Program-made: the position numbers and the translations under genes
Part shown: positions 1 to 7,281 of the stretch, one piece after another
How positions within the stretch are numbered: position 1 is the stretch's first letter
Layout of the letters: each line of letters starts with the position of its first letter
Notes under the pieces: model-generated
Database searches by the model: none
Seen by the model: the letters and a program-made list of their open reading frames with translations, nothing else
What the model was told of the DNA's origin: nothing
Assembly (NCBI GenBank): GCA_002501085.1
Contig: DLRL01000041.1
Coordinates: forward strand, 1-24,560
DNA from: Gemmatimonadales bacterium UBA7889
GTDB taxonomy: Bacteria; Gemmatimonadota; Gemmatimonadetes; Longimicrobiales; Gaopeijiaceae
DNA: 24,560 bases
Direction: 5' to 3'

Positions 1-810
1 CTCAATCGCAGCGTCGCGCATTCTCTGGTACTCGACATCAGTCAGTGTCTGAGCTGGAGCTACTGTGATTGAATCCCCAGTATGGACCCCCATCGGGTCA
101 AAGTTTTCGATTGAACAAACCACGATGACATTGTCGATACCATCCCTGACAACCTCTAATTCATATTCCTTCCATCCGATCACCGATTGGTCAATGAGTA
201 CTTCGGTGATCGGTGAGGCATCGAGTCCTTTCTGCACTTGATCTTCGAAATCCTTCCGATTGTAGGCTATACCGCCACCAGTTCCCCCGAGAGTGAAGGA
301 TGGTCTTACAATCGCAGGATACCCTGTGTCCTCGACGATAGTGATCGCTTCCTCAACTGTCCCTGCAAAACCACCACGGGGCACCTCAAGCCCAATGCGC
401 TCCATCGCCTCGGTGAACTGCTCACGATCTTCAGCCATCTCAATGGAGCGATCGTTTGCACCAATCAGCTCCACACCGTGTTTCTGAAGGATGCCCGCGC
501 GGTGCAAGTCCATCGCGACATTGAGCGCAGTCTGTCCGCCCATGGTGGGGAGGAGTGCGTCAGGGTGCTCGCGCTCAATTATTTTCTCAACCCAATCTGC
601 GGTTATTGGCTCAATGTAAGTCTGATCCGCTAGGTCCGGATCAGTCATTATCGTTGCCGGATTAGAGTTCACTAAGACAACCCGATACCCCTCCTCCTTT
701 AAGGCGCGGACGGCCTGGGTACCGGAATAGTCAAACTCACAGGCTTGACCGATAATAATCGGGCCAGAGCCCAGGATCAGTATGGTTTCTAGATCGTCGC
801 GTCGTGGCAC
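1..810 (-). CDS. carB: Carbamoyl-phosphate synthase large subunit, N-terminal part (cut by window edge)
   Basis: The visible 270 codons are the first carboxyphosphate-forming ATP-grasp half of CarB. CarB makes carbamoyl phosphate from bicarbonate, ammonia passed from the CarA glutaminase, and two ATP, for pyrimidine and arginine synthesis in the cytoplasm. Diagnostic stretches read ILILGSGPIIIGQACEFDYS near the N terminus, then NSNPATIMTDP, LLPTMGGQTALN, RPSFTLGGTGGG and ENFDPMGVHTGDSITVAPAQ. The start is taken as GTG at 810, because the protein begins PRRDDLETILILG as CarB normally does. No ATG lies between it and an in-frame TAA about 60 nt upstream, and no strong Shine-Dalgarno is visible. 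The remaining roughly 800 residues lie left of the window. It lies 52 nt downstream of the small MetS-like gene on the same strand and could share its transcript. The identity is very secure. Confidence 0.97.
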   Translation of the reverse strand, partial: MPRRDDLETILILGSGPIIIGQACEFDYSGTQAVRALKEEGYRVVLVNSNPATIMTDPDLADQTYIEPITADWVEKIIEREHPDALLPTMGGQTALNVAMDLHRAGILQKHGVELIGANDRSIEMAEDREQFTEAMERIGLEVPRGGFAGTVEEAITIVEDTGYPAIVRPSFTLGGTGGGIAYNRKDFEDQVQKGLDASPITEVLIDQSVIGWKEYELEVVRDGIDNVIVVCSIENFDPMGVHTGDSITVAPAQTLTDVEYQRMRDAAIE

Positions 811-862
811 GTAGTAGCTACTAAATCGGGTTGCGCAACGCGAAGAGCCCTGGAGTTATCCC

Positions 863-970
863 TCACCGTTTTCCTGCCTCCCTTCGAATAGCGGTAAAGA
901 GAACCCATGAAAATCCACCCCAGACGAAACTTACGACCAAGACCATTGTGATCCATGTAGCTGTCGTCAT
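863..970 (-). CDS. MetS-type small subunit of an NSS-family transporter (35 aa)
   Basis: This 35-codon gene encodes a single membrane helix with a short basic tail. The N-terminal part reads MTTATWITMVLVVSFVWGGF and the C terminus is IRREAGKR. A Met-Val-Leu hydrophobic run followed by WGG is the pattern of the MetS / PF16951 small subunits. In Corynebacterium glutamicum the small subunit MetS is needed for methionine uptake by the NSS transporter MetP. GGGAG about 6 nt before the ATG is a good ribosome site. A full-length NSS transporter lies on the same strand at 3447-4919, with three unrelated genes between them, whereas such pairs are usually adjacent. The protein is too short for most gene callers. 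Assignment rests on motif and length only; a different single-helix peptide cannot be excluded. Confidence 0.7.
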   Translation of the reverse strand: MTTATWITMVLVVSFVWGGFSWVLFTAIRREAGKR

Positions 971-1249
971 AGGTGGCTCCCGGCCCTGCGGGCGGTCTCA
1001 GATGTCGGTTTTATAAAGAGATTTGGTGGGGCTTCTGCACTACCAAGTACGAAGCCGGCGTAAGGTGGCAGAAGCGCGTTGGGGCTGCAAGCCACATACT
1101 AATTCTTTACCAGTATCGCAGCATCCTCAGTGTCCCATGTATACTCAATAGAACCGCGGTTACACGCATCTATTTTCGAGGAACGGAATGGTTAACGGAC
1201 CTCCATTCCAGCTAAAAGTTAATCGGATCAAGATGACTCGGATTCTATG
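971..1249. other. Non-coding gap between HD hydrolase and MetS-like gene, with two inverted repeats
   Basis: I see no gene here. Two inverted repeats are visible. The first is GGAATGG (1185-1191) with CCATTCC (1203-1209), just after the HD gene's stop in its direction of transcription. The second is GCTTCTGC (1031-1038) with GCAGAAGC (1068-1075), with a further AC/GTG match across a bulge. Neither is followed by a clear T tract on the minus strand, so they are weak terminator candidates. The sequence TATAAA (minus strand, around 1012-1017) could be a -10 box for the MetS-like gene, without a convincing -35. Confidence 0.35.
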
Positions 1250-1819
1250 TCAGTTCTGAAGATCCTTTCCCCTAATTTGAAGCTGATCGGCAACAGTCCG
1301 AAGAGCATTAATGATGTTCTGAATGTGTTCTACACGCTCAAGTCCAATCAAATCAACACCTTTTTGAACCTCATCCCTACTGACCCCTGCCGCGAATGTC
1401 TTGTCCTTCAATTTCTTCGTCACCGACTTGGGCTTCATATCGTCGATCCCATTGGGCCTGACGAGACAAGTGGCATACACAAGTCCGGAAAGTTCATCAC
1501 AGGCGATGAGCACTTTATCGAGTTCGCTCTCAGGTTCAACACCTGTGAAATCAGCGCGATGTGCGAGGATGGCATGGACGACTTCTTCGGGATATCCCTC
1601 TTCCCTGAGTTGAACGACGGCTGTAAGTGGGTGCTCCTCAGGATATTTCTCCCAGTCTAGATCGTGAAGGAGGCCCGCAAGGCCCCAGATGTCCTCGTCA
1701 CCACCACGGAGTTGTGCGTAGTACCGAACGGCAGCCTCAACAGCATACATGTGCTTTCGGAGACCTTTGTTTTCCACCCACTCCTCAAGTAGAGCAACAG
1801 CTTCTTGGCGACCAGGCAT
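1250..1819 (-). CDS. HD-domain hydrolase (COG2316-like)
   Basis: This is a 189-aa cytoplasmic protein of the HD metal-dependent phosphohydrolase superfamily, closest in pattern to the COG2316 predicted hydrolases. Visible metal-site residues are His23 in LRKHMYAVEAA, the His52-Asp53 pair in LLHDLDWEKYPEEHP, histidines at about 82 and 87 (VVHAILAHR), and Asp108 in LIACDELSGLVYA. Length matches the family (about 185 aa). The start is ATG 1819, preceded by AAAGGTG 4 nt away. A longer reading from 1867 adds 16 residues with no better ribosome site and was not used. The natural substrate of this group is not known to me. It sits between nth and the MetS-like gene on the same strand, 122 nt after nth. 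There is no clear functional link to either neighbour. Confidence 0.85.
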   Translation of the reverse strand: MPGRQEAVALLEEWVENKGLRKHMYAVEAAVRYYAQLRGGDEDIWGLAGLLHDLDWEKYPEEHPLTAVVQLREEGYPEEVVHAILAHRADFTGVEPESELDKVLIACDELSGLVYATCLVRPNGIDDMKPKSVTKKLKDKTFAAGVSRDEVQKGVDLIGLERVEHIQNIINALRTVADQLQIRGKDLQN

Positions 1820-1941
1820 GTTCACCTTTCGAAAAAAATTGATTTTCGACTGAACCTGTACGTGCAATGCCAGGGGCGGTCAACCCGCTGTCTGCTGATC
1901 ACTATTGGTTTTCGCTACTCCTCAGCCGACTGATTTAGTAG

Positions 1942-2592
1942 CTAAATACGGGAAGAGGGGCACAGATGGCTTACTGTACAGGCTCCACAACGAGGCTTAC
2001 GCGCATCGCAGACTCGACGACCATGCCAAATCAAGAGGTGTGATAGCATCGTCCAGTATTCGTTGGGAAAGATCGATATCAAGTCACGTTCGATCCTCTC
2101 TGGAGTCTTCTCTTTTGTGAACTTGAGCAGTGTGGAGAGACGTTTTACGTGTGTATCCACTACGACTCCTTCATCAATCCCAAAGGCGTTGCCAAGTATC
2201 ACATTCGCCGTCTTGCGTCCAACGCCAGGCAAGGCTGAGAGTTCAGCCATGGTCCTTGGCACCTCACCTTGATGTTCCGCCTCAACTCCTTGGGCAAACC
2301 CGATGATGTTCTTGGCCTTATTCCGGAAGAATCCAGTGGATCGAATGATGTTCTCCACATCGTTCTGGATGCTTGAAGCCAGTGATTTCGCGTCAGAATA
2401 ACGGCGGAACAACTCGGGGGTCACCATATTCACGCGCTCATCCGTAGTCTGGGCTGACAGTATAGTTGATACTGCCAGTTGAAACGGATCGTCGAACTCT
2501 AGCTCACAATGAGCATCAGGATACTCCTCTAGTAGCAGGCCGTACACCTCCTGTGCCCGAGCAATACGAGCTTTCTTGGCCTCTCTAGGCAT
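1942..2592 (-). CDS. nth: Endonuclease III, DNA glycosylase / AP lyase
   Basis: Nth removes oxidised pyrimidines from DNA and nicks the abasic site, the first step of base excision repair. The helix-hairpin-helix LPGVGRKTANVIL carries the catalytic lysine at about residue 127. The catalytic aspartate is at 146 in GVVVDTHVKRL. The [4Fe-4S] loop is intact: Cys195, Cys202, Cys205 and Cys211 in the C-x6-C-x2-C-x5-C spacing. Length (216 aa) is normal. I chose ATG 2592, giving MPREAKKARIAR; a GTG at 2622 would add ten residues but has no ribosome site. The chosen start lies inside the upstream 261-aa gene, an 8-nt overlap, which suggests translational coupling. Nothing essential is missing. Confidence 0.95.
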   Translation of the reverse strand: MPREAKKARIARAQEVYGLLLEEYPDAHCELEFDDPFQLAVSTILSAQTTDERVNMVTPELFRRYSDAKSLASSIQNDVENIIRSTGFFRNKAKNIIGFAQGVEAEHQGEVPRTMAELSALPGVGRKTANVILGNAFGIDEGVVVDTHVKRLSTLLKFTKEKTPERIERDLISIFPNEYWTMLSHLLIWHGRRVCDARKPRCGACTVSHLCPSSRI

Positions 2593-3370
2593 TCTGAGTA
2601 ACTCGGAAGAAAGGAAGAGCACAAGGAACAGGATCCGCTTGATCGCTGGTGTTAGGACTCACCATTTCAACTGTACCTGGCACAGATGAAACATACGCAA
2701 AGAACCGAGCCAGAAGCTTGAGCACCTCTCCAGATGTTTCTAACGCATGAAGTTGGTCCAACTCACCACCCGGTAACTGACTCGAAAAGTCATCGATTCC
2801 ATCCCGTACTGCCGCCTTGACCCAGTCACTAGCCTCCGAGATTGGTGCCTCAGGCACCGGCACGATAACAAAACCCGGGCGATCGGGTCGAAGACCTGCA
2901 ATCAAGAGCGAGTGGAGAGTTCCACGATTTGAAAGTACCCAAAAAATACCATCGATCGACTCAGGAGGACCTGGGTCTGCACCGGACATCCACAGGAGGT
3001 GCTGCGGAAGCTGTATATACCCTGAACATTCCAGGGGTGTCGGTTGTCCACCCCGATGATTCTCAAGCAGATCGCGGGCCACATTTTCGCTAAGCAGATA
3101 GATGGGACATCCAGCCTGATTAAAATGCACTGCATGGAAAACCAGCGTGACGTATTGATAGATGGTCTCCGGTAGTGCATCGGGCCCCTGAATCTCTCTC
3201 ACAAAGGCATCCACATGTCCCATCGCGAAAAAGGTGTTCAGGTCTGAGAGATCCACACCTTGATTCTTCGCTTCCTCCTCAACTCCGAGAATCAGTTCCT
3301 CAAGACGATCTAGGTTGGGAAATGCGAGTTCGTAAGGAGTAAATCTGGCGTATGAGTCGTGGAGCATCAT
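2585..3370 (-). CDS. Unrecognised 261-aa cytoplasmic protein overlapping nth
   Basis: I do not recognise this family. The protein has no signal peptide and no membrane helix. It starts with an acidic helical part (LDRLEELILGVEEEAKNQG), followed by a mixed alpha/beta centre with aromatic-rich stretches such as ECSGYIQLPQHLLWM and a strand-like run PGFVIVPVPEAP. The last 30 residues are polar. Coding use is like that of nth, and the 3' end overlaps nth by 8 nt, so it is a real gene. The doublet start MM at 3370 has no clear Shine-Dalgarno; the second ATG (3367) is equally possible. It follows the NSS transporter gene by 76 nt on the same strand. Context offers only a weak hint of a link with nth. 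Confidence 0.75.
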   Translation of the reverse strand: MMLHDSYARFTPYELAFPNLDRLEELILGVEEEAKNQGVDLSDLNTFFAMGHVDAFVREIQGPDALPETIYQYVTLVFHAVHFNQAGCPIYLLSENVARDLLENHRGGQPTPLECSGYIQLPQHLLWMSGADPGPPESIDGIFWVLSNRGTLHSLLIAGLRPDRPGFVIVPVPEAPISEASDWVKAAVRDGIDDFSSQLPGGELDQLHALETSGEVLKLLARFFAYVSSVPGTVEMVSPNTSDQADPVPCALPFFRVTQNA

Positions 3371-3446
3371 GGGAGGAACGTTAGAGACAGTGCATGCTCT
3401 CCCGAGTATTTGTGGCCCTGTTCATTTCATATCTACCTCTTCTACC

Positions 3447-4919
3447 TCACTCGAGCATCGCAGCATCACTATCCCACTTTGCTTGGACAGTCTTAGCTAA
3501 CCAATTGTTCGCTAACCGGAGCACTATCACGGCGACTACAAACTGTATTAACACTGTGCCGACATTCTCGGCACTAAATAGTGTCCATGTCGCAGCAAGG
3601 TTGTCTGAGCGAGCTTTCCACAACCACCATACCGCAAGAACAACCGCTTCAAGCGCAACCAATCGCATAGCCCAATCCCACCAAGCACCGATATGGATGT
3701 CTGAGCCTTCCTGGTTGATGAATTTCTCTCGCCACTTCGTAACCCCATAACGAAGCACGGCAAAAGCAAAAAAGAAACCAGAAACCATAAGCCCCACACC
3801 CCATACCCAGTCCTGGTTGTGAAAGATCTTTAGATTGAGCGCACTCGGGATACCGAAGAGAATCCCTGCAATACCAACGACTGCAATTGCACGACTTCGC
3901 TTTATTCCAAGATCTATCAGAATCCTGCTTGCAAGCTCAATCATCGCGACTAAGCTGGTCCAAGCAGCAAATACGAGAGCCAGGAAGAAAAGCCCTTGGA
4001 GTACACGCCCACCTGGGATTTGCTGGAATAGTTGAGGAACCCATATGAACGTTAGCCCCTCATTACCTGCCCCCACAATTTCGCTGGCAGCTTCCGGCAT
4101 AACCGAGAACACCGTACATAAAACCATTATGCCGGCCAGAAGAGACATTGAGTTATTCCCAAAGCCGATCACGAATGCGTTCAGTGCCGTATCCTCATCC
4201 GCTCTCATATACAGAGCGTATGTGAGTACCAAGCCCCAACCCGCTCCCGTATCCCAAGCATTTTGCGTGAGGGCCTGGATCCAGATCTCATAGTTCGCTA
4301 AAGCAGCCCAGTCAGGCGTGAACAGAAACTCAAGGCCTGCGCTGGCACCCGGGAGCGTGACTGCCCGCACTGTGAGTACCATGATAAGAATGATGAGGCT
4401 AGGGATTAGAAACTTTGCCGCAGCTTCAATCCCCTTCACTCCCCTTGAGACGACGAAGAGTCCCATTGCCATAGCTACTACGTGGGTAATGAGAGCCCCG
4501 CCCGTGGAATGAAAAGAGTCCCAAAACGCACTCGGTGTCGCCCCCGGAACTTCACCCGTTAGGGTTCCAACGAAAAAACGAATCGTCCACCCCATTACCA
4601 CGCTGTAGTAGAACATGATTGCCGTTGCTACAAAGGCAATCCACGCACCCATCCAAGCAAACTTTGGTCCGAGTGTCTTAACGAAGGCCCCGATCGAACC
4701 ACTGCGTGTCCCCTTCCCCATGCCAAACTCAAGTATAAGGAGTGGCACCGACCAAGCGAGAAGAAAAACCACCCAGGCCACAAGGAAAGATCCTCCACCA
4801 TTGCTCGCTGCAATCCGGGGAAAACGCCAAATATTTCCAGTGCCAACAGCCATGCCGAGCATAGCAAGCAGCATGCCCCAACGGGAACTGAAGACTTCGG
4901 ATTTAGACGCCACAGACAT
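3447..4919 (-). CDS. Sodium-dependent transporter, NSS/SNF family (MetP/LeuT type)
   Basis: This 490-aa inner-membrane protein couples Na+ entry to uptake of a small solute, usually an amino acid. The N terminus carries the family signature RWGMLLAMLGMAVGTGNIWR followed by FPRIAASNGGGSF, matching the LeuT TM1 region that forms the Na+ and substrate sites. About 11-12 hydrophobic segments follow, ending in a short polar tail. The start at 4919 is fixed by an in-frame TAA 12 nt upstream and by the need for residues before TM1; GGAG lies immediately before the ATG. Substrate cannot be read from the sequence. A MetS-like small protein at 863-970 suggests a MetPS-type transporter for methionine or another neutral amino acid. 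It is separated from glyS by 133 nt with its own possible promoter. Confidence 0.92.
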   Translation of the reverse strand: MSVASKSEVFSSRWGMLLAMLGMAVGTGNIWRFPRIAASNGGGSFLVAWVVFLLAWSVPLLILEFGMGKGTRSGSIGAFVKTLGPKFAWMGAWIAFVATAIMFYYSVVMGWTIRFFVGTLTGEVPGATPSAFWDSFHSTGGALITHVVAMAMGLFVVSRGVKGIEAAAKFLIPSLIILIMVLTVRAVTLPGASAGLEFLFTPDWAALANYEIWIQALTQNAWDTGAGWGLVLTYALYMRADEDTALNAFVIGFGNNSMSLLAGIMVLCTVFSVMPEAASEIVGAGNEGLTFIWVPQLFQQIPGGRVLQGLFFLALVFAAWTSLVAMIELASRILIDLGIKRSRAIAVVGIAGILFGIPSALNLKIFHNQDWVWGVGLMVSGFFFAFAVLRYGVTKWREKFINQEGSDIHIGAWWDWAMRLVALEAVVLAVWWLWKARSDNLAATWTLFSAENVGTVLIQFVVAVIVLRLANNWLAKTVQAKWDSDAAMLE

Positions 4920-4951
4920 CTCCAGATCTTAGCAGAACAAAGCACGGTCGC

Positions 4952-4984
4952 ATGGCTAAAGCCATTTAACCGCAGGTGAGTATA
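4952..4984 (-). promoter_or_regulatory. Possible -10 box and palindromic operator of the NSS transporter gene
   Basis: Upstream of the transporter start on the minus strand, TATACT (4984-4979) fits a sigma-70 -10 box, without a good -35. Between it and the gene lies the inverted repeat ATGGCT-AA-AGCCAT (4952-4965), 6-bp half-sites 2 nt apart. That is where a repressor would block transcription, so it may be an operator. No factor is assigned. Confidence 0.25.
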
Positions 4985-5052
4985 GGGTCGAAGGGATCCC
5001 TTGGGTACTTAACTATTATCTAACCGGCACTTGTTCTACCTGGCAGGATCAA

Positions 5053-6369
5053 TCAAGAAAGCCTATCGGTGATCCAGCTTACAACTTGATCTCCCCCTAC
5101 CCGCTCCTGCTCAAGGCTATCCCGATCCCGGACCGTCACCGTGCCATCCTCTGTGCTTTGTCCGTCGACTGTGATGCACCATGGTGTTCCAATCTCATCC
5201 TGCCGACGATATCGCCGACCGATCGCACCCGATTGATCATAGAATGCTGGGACTCCTGATGACCGCAGATCACCCATCAGCTTCATCGCGATCTCTGGCA
5301 TCCCGTCCTTTTTCACCAACGGGAATACCGCAGCTTTAAGTGGTGCCAACTTTGGTTGTAGTGCCAGTAAAACCCTTTTTGTACCCTCGATTTCTTCTTC
5401 CCGGTACGCATCCGCCAGTAGAACAAGCACCGTGCGGTCTACCCCCATTGATGTCTCTACCACATAAGGGATATAGCGTTCATTGGAGGCCGGGTCGATG
5501 TATTCAAGACGTTTTCCAGAGTACTCCTGGTGGCGAGCAAGGTCGTAATCAGTGCGGTTGTGGATGCCTTCGAATTCCTTCCACCCAAAGGGGAATTCAT
5601 ATTCGATATCAAATGCTTTTTTACAATAATGTGCCAGCTCATCTGCCCCGTGCTCATGAAACCGCAACTTCTCTGGACGAATCCCGAGACCGAGGTGCCA
5701 TTGCATACGAAGGTCCTTCCATTCTTCAAAAACATCCTCGTCATCTCCAGGCTTCACAAAAAACTGCATTTCAGCCTGTTCAAACTCGCGTGTGCGAAAA
5801 ATGAAGTTTCCGGGTGTAATCTCATTCCGAAATGCCTTCCCGATCTGCGCGATACCGAATGGTATTTTCTGTCTCGTCGTACCCTGAATATTCAAGAAAT
5901 TCACGAAAATCCCCTGAGCCGTCTCAGGTCTCAAATACACAGTGGCGGACGAATCTTCAACCGGTCCCATGAATGTCTTAAACATCAGATTGAAGAGCCG
6001 GGGTTCAGTAAAGGCCTCTTTAGTGCCACATACTGGACACTGCCCATCCCTTACCTTAGGCAAGTCCACTCGAAAGCGACGATGACAGTTAGTGCATTCG
6101 ACTAGCGGGTCGGTGAAGCTTTCTACGTGACCGGAAGCTTCCCAGACACGTGGATGCATTAGGATCGACGCATCCACACCCTCGACGTCTTCACGCTGAT
6201 GTACCATCGAGGACCACCACAACTCCTTGACGTTGCGCTTGAGTTCAACTCCTAAAGACCCATAGTCCCATACAGAGCCGGTGCCCCCGTAGATCTCCGA
6301 TGATTGGAAGACATACCCTCGCCGCTTAGCGAGCGATACAAGCTTCTCCATCAGGTCCGCAGTCACCAT
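5053..6369 (-). CDS. glyS: Glycyl-tRNA synthetase, homodimeric (alpha2) class II type
   Basis: It charges tRNA-Gly with glycine. The protein (438 aa) is the single-chain alpha2 form rather than the alpha/beta form of many bacteria. Visible features are the N-terminal motif GYVFQSSEIYGGTGSVWDYG and the zinc-type cysteines Cys92/Cys95 (ECTNCH) and Cys111/Cys114 (CPVCG). Further along are YLRPETAQGIFVNF, motif 2 FRNEITPGNFIFRTREFEQA, motif 3 around SMGVDRTVLVLL, and an anticodon-binding domain after about residue 340. I chose ATG 6369, which has AAAGGGA 4 nt upstream; a TTG at 6387 would add six residues. It is divergent from nfuA across about 155 nt. No T-box leader was seen. Assignment is secure. 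Confidence 0.96.
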   Translation of the reverse strand: MVTADLMEKLVSLAKRRGYVFQSSEIYGGTGSVWDYGSLGVELKRNVKELWWSSMVHQREDVEGVDASILMHPRVWEASGHVESFTDPLVECTNCHRRFRVDLPKVRDGQCPVCGTKEAFTEPRLFNLMFKTFMGPVEDSSATVYLRPETAQGIFVNFLNIQGTTRQKIPFGIAQIGKAFRNEITPGNFIFRTREFEQAEMQFFVKPGDDEDVFEEWKDLRMQWHLGLGIRPEKLRFHEHGADELAHYCKKAFDIEYEFPFGWKEFEGIHNRTDYDLARHQEYSGKRLEYIDPASNERYIPYVVETSMGVDRTVLVLLADAYREEEIEGTKRVLLALQPKLAPLKAAVFPLVKKDGMPEIAMKLMGDLRSSGVPAFYDQSGAIGRRYRRQDEIGTPWCITVDGQSTEDGTVTVRDRDSLEQERVGGDQVVSWITDRLS

Positions 6370-6524
6370 AAATCCCTTTATTTTCAAGGCCTTCCGACAG
6401 GAGCAGATAGGCTGGAAAAGTACCGGAGGCGCCTAGCCCGATCAACGTCATATCTGTAGCAAACCAGGAGAACAACTCAGGGTACGAGCTACCGGGTATT
6501 AATTACAACAGTTAAGATCAACCT

Positions 6525-7112
6525 ATGATCACTTTTACAGACCGTGCTCGAGCCGTTGTTCTCTCACTGCTTGAGGAGAGCGAGGGCGAACTAGAGGCCT
6601 TACGGATCACCATGAAACAGGCCGACAGCGGCTTGAAGCCCCATTTCGACCTCACCCTGGTCGGAACTGATGAGCGAGAGTCGGATGATCAAGAGGAAGA
6701 CGTGGGTGGATTCTCAATTTTAGTTAAGGAATATCTGGTAAACCAACTTGAGGGTGCGACAGTCGACTATGTGGAGAGGATTAACGAGAGCGGGTTTGAA
6801 GTACGCACCCTAGGGCTAAATGAACCCAAGAAATCCCAAGATCCACCAGAGGGTCCAATGGCGGACCGGGTTCGTGAAGTCCTTGAGGTTCAGGTGAACC
6901 CTGCAATCGCAGCACATGGGGGAATGATCTCCTTGGTGAACGTCGAGGAGACAGACATCTTCGTCGAGATGAGTGGTGGTTGCCAGGGTTGTGCGCTTTC
7001 CACTGCGACTCTCCGACAAGGTGTGGAACGCATGCTACGAGAAGCTATCCCAGAGCTCACAGGCGTCCATGACATTACCGATCACTCATCGGGCGAAAAC
7101 CCCTACCTCTAG
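6525..7112 (+). CDS. nfuA: Fe-S cluster carrier protein NfuA
   Basis: NfuA carries and delivers [4Fe-4S] clusters to target enzymes. The 195-aa length and two-domain plan match the family (E. coli NfuA is 191 aa). Residues 1-100 resemble the A-type (IscA/HesB) fold but contain no cysteine, so this part is the degenerate targeting domain. Residues 110-185 are the NifU C-terminal domain, with Cys153 and Cys156 in SGGCQGCALSTATLRQGVE binding the cluster. The start ATG at 6525 has only a weak ribosome site. It is transcribed alone, divergent from glyS, and ends at a strong hairpin at 7203-7236. Likely clients here include the Fe-S enzyme Nth, but that is inference. Confidence 0.93.
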   Translation: MITFTDRARAVVLSLLEESEGELEALRITMKQADSGLKPHFDLTLVGTDERESDDQEEDVGGFSILVKEYLVNQLEGATVDYVERINESGFEVRTLGLNEPKKSQDPPEGPMADRVREVLEVQVNPAIAAHGGMISLVNVEETDIFVEMSGGCQGCALSTATLRQGVERMLREAIPELTGVHDITDHSSGENPYL

Positions 7113-7202
7113 TCCAGTTCTGCGTAGCTGCTTGTAGGAAAATCTGGCCTGACATCCCAGAAATGGTATCTCACTACCACTAAATTATATGCTTGAACAC
7201 AA

Positions 7203-7236
7203 ACGGGCTCCCAACCCCTGAGGGCTGGGAGCCCGT
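7203..7236. terminator. Strong bidirectional terminator between nfuA and the amidohydrolase block
   Basis: A perfect 11-bp stem (ACGGGCTCCCA with TGGGAGCCCGT) encloses a 12-nt loop. It lies between two convergent genes. Read on the minus strand it is followed by TTTGTGTT, a fair U-rich tail, so it most clearly ends the amidohydrolase transcript. On the plus strand it can also stop nfuA. Confidence 0.85.
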
Positions 7237-7281
7237 CAGGACTCAAGCAGCACAATAAGCGAGGGACCCCGCCTCAGCCCT

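Noticed and set aside
1020..1100. Possible tRNA or other structured RNA in the gap after the HD gene
   Set aside because: No T-loop (GGTTCGA-like) sequence, acceptor stem or anticodon arm could be fitted; only a single stem is visible.
1247..1660. Plus-strand open frame (137 codons) opposite the HD hydrolase
   Set aside because: It is antisense to a gene with a complete HD motif set and has no motif of its own.
5530..6105. Long plus-strand open frame (191 codons) opposite glyS
   Set aside because: It lies wholly antisense to a secure glyS gene, shows no recognisable domain or ribosome site, and is a by-product of glyS codons.
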